DNA from: Alitta virens
Lineage: Eukaryota > Annelida > Polychaeta > Phyllodocida > Nereididae
DNA: 64,000 nt
Direction: 5' to 3'
Assembly (NCBI GenBank): GCA_932294295.1
Contig: OW028580.1
Location: forward strand, 39,310,336 to 39,374,335
A program made the position numbers and the translations under genes. Positions 62,601 through 64,000 of the stretch are shown here, in pieces (position 1 is the stretch's first letter; every line of letters begins with the position of its first letter). The notes under the pieces were generated by a model. The model saw only the letters and a program-made list of their open reading frames with translations, had not been told where the DNA came from and did not search any database.

Positions 62601-62720
62601 AATAATTTTGTGTCACGTGACCTCCTGCCAGCTTTATCCGCTTTAAAAAAAAATTAAAAATTAAATAAGGCGGTCTTTCAGGTGAAATTGTCGCCAGAAT
62701 TGAGATCAAATTACACAAAC

Positions 62721-62863
62721 TACATGGCCAAATGTGCCACGTGCGTTTTCGATGCGTTTGGATAAATGCATGGTTTTTGCCTCATTATAATTAGCGAAAA
62801 TCCATGCGTTTTCCATGCATTTATCCTTCTCATGGAAAATGCAAGTGGCACATTTGACCATGT
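62721..62863. repeat. 143-bp foldback element
   Basis: The left arm TACATGGCCAAATGTGCCAC and inverted right arm TACATGGTCAAATGTGCCAC match, and the match continues inward through GATAAATGCATGG. Arms are about 50-65 bp. Non-coding. Confidence 0.75.
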
Positions 62864-63489
62864 ACCGTGCAAATGTTTGGAAACACTCAATGATGTGATT
62901 GTGACTGAAATTGAAATGTCTTATGACCATCCAAATGTTTAGCACAAACATTTCTAACAACATTATCAGAGTAACTGATGACTGTTATTGTTTTGCTATT
63001 AATATCAAAATTGTAAAAAAAACTTATAATTATGCATTCCGAACGTTTGCACTTCAGTGTACACTACTGTAACATCAAACACTAGATTTGACATGCCATG
63101 GTTTATATGCAAAATCTAACGTCAACTTTCATGTCCACTTATCTTGAACACATGCATTAAACGAAAATCCATATCACGATAAAAGAAACAATATTTATTG
63201 CTAGGGAAATCCACAGAACCGTTAATGAAGACATACGACCCCATTGTCATTGACACGAGATAAAAATGATCCCCAAAGCTGGTTCAATCCATGCAATGAC
63301 AAAGGCCGTCATGTCAATTACATGAGATTTAATGAATCCAAACATCATGAGAGCATGTGGTGATTGCCACAACAAAAAATGCCAGGATGGATCTTGAAAC
63401 GGATAAATCCCCTTTCATGATGGAACTGAGAGTTTGTGCTTAAGTATATATATAGTCAACCTCTCTGAATATAAAAAAGAGTTAAATTG
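62864..63489. other. Intergenic sequence, no gene seen
   Basis: No supported feature. Confidence 0.4.
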
Positions 63490-63639
63490 GCGGGCCCTTT
63501 TACTCAGTGTCTATGCTGAGGCGAGTAAAAGACCCGGGTAAATGTATAACATGGGTGGACTCCTCCTCCCTCTCTCATCTCATCAATCAACCCTTGATAG
63601 CAGCAAGAACTTGCCTTAGAGGGTTGCACTTTCCACATA

Positions 63640-63672
<33 letters not shown>

Positions 63673-63722
63673 GTCTGTCTATCTGTCTATCTATCTACCT
63701 ATCTATCTACCTATCTATGTAT
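63640..63722. repeat. (TATC)n microsatellite
   Basis: About 20 TATC units with TGTC and ACC variants, following the dispersed repeat piece AGACCCGGGTAAATGTATAAC at about 63530. Confidence 0.93.
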
Positions 63723-63766
63723 CTATTTCTGAATTATTGAGAATTGTATTTCGGGTTCTTATAGTG

Positions 63767-63917
63767 TGTGTGTGATTAGGGCTTTACGTCCTGTATTTCT
63801 GCACCTGATGGGCTAATTAGGACAGGCAGAGACCATGGCAATGAGATGAAGGCTGAAACAGCCATCCAACTTAGGCTCGACCGGGAATCGAACCCGGGAC
63901 CCAGCAGTTGGAAGCCC
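63767..63917 (-). mobile_element. tRNA-Gly-derived SINE, copy 5, 5'-truncated
   Basis: Minus-strand copy with B box and body, truncated at nearly the same place as copy 4 (within CCAACTGCTGG). Flanks TCGGGTTCTTATAGTG (63751-63766) and TCGGGTCCTTATAGTG (63918-63933) form a 16-bp target duplication with one mismatch. Confidence 0.92.
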
Positions 63918-64000
63918 TCGGGTCCTTATAGTGACAAAAGTATTATGAAATTAGTCTAAACAAACTAATCTAGTTTCCTTATATCAGGATGTATTCTTAA

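Overview
The window is eukaryotic and almost certainly from an animal with a compact, AT-rich, repeat-laden genome. Its genes are split into many small exons with GT-AG introns, and it is full of tRNA-derived SINEs, short inverted-repeat DNA transposons, non-LTR retrotransposon scraps, microsatellites and minisatellites. The 8-mer TAGGCCTA is over-represented. I lean towards a marine invertebrate, but the sequence alone does not fix the phylum.

Three genes can be supported. (1) On the minus strand, four small exons (14251 down to 10371) encode a SAM-domain protein. A phase-compatible terminal exon with a stop codon lies at 985-1096, so the intervening intron may be about 9.3 kb. (2) On the plus strand, five exons (17898-21940) encode a complete 167-residue calmodulin-like protein with four EF-hands, mostly degenerate. 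It is divergent from the SAM gene and convergent with the next gene. (3) On the minus strand, from about 51.1 kb (possibly 54.8 kb) down to 24582, lies a complete orthologue of the cytosolic purine 5'-nucleotidase NT5C2. All catalytic motifs and the acidic C-terminal tail are present. It has two alternative first coding exons (51032-51144 and 40163-40194) that end in the same phase and splice to the same second exon.

Layout: 1-14.3 kb is the SAM gene, with a decayed Tc1 transposon in its large intron. 14.3-17.9 kb is a divergent intergenic region with a strong hairpin and several microsatellites. 17.9-22.2 kb is the EF-hand gene. 22.2-24.6 kb is the tail-to-tail intergenic or 3' UTR zone. 24.6-55 kb is NT5C2, whose introns hold most of the notable repeats. 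55-64 kb is gene-poor, with hAT-like elements, a GC-richer unexplained island and a foldback element.

The most unusual signal is a two-member transposable-element family in NT5C2 introns. It carries a cluster of TGACGTCA (CRE) motifs. In one copy (25825-26871) the CRE-bearing 15-bp segment has been amplified into about 60 tandem units, most of which have drifted from TGACGTCA to TGAGGTCA or TGACGCCA in a 45-bp higher-order pattern. I saw no CRISPR, prokaryotic operon or phage-like feature.
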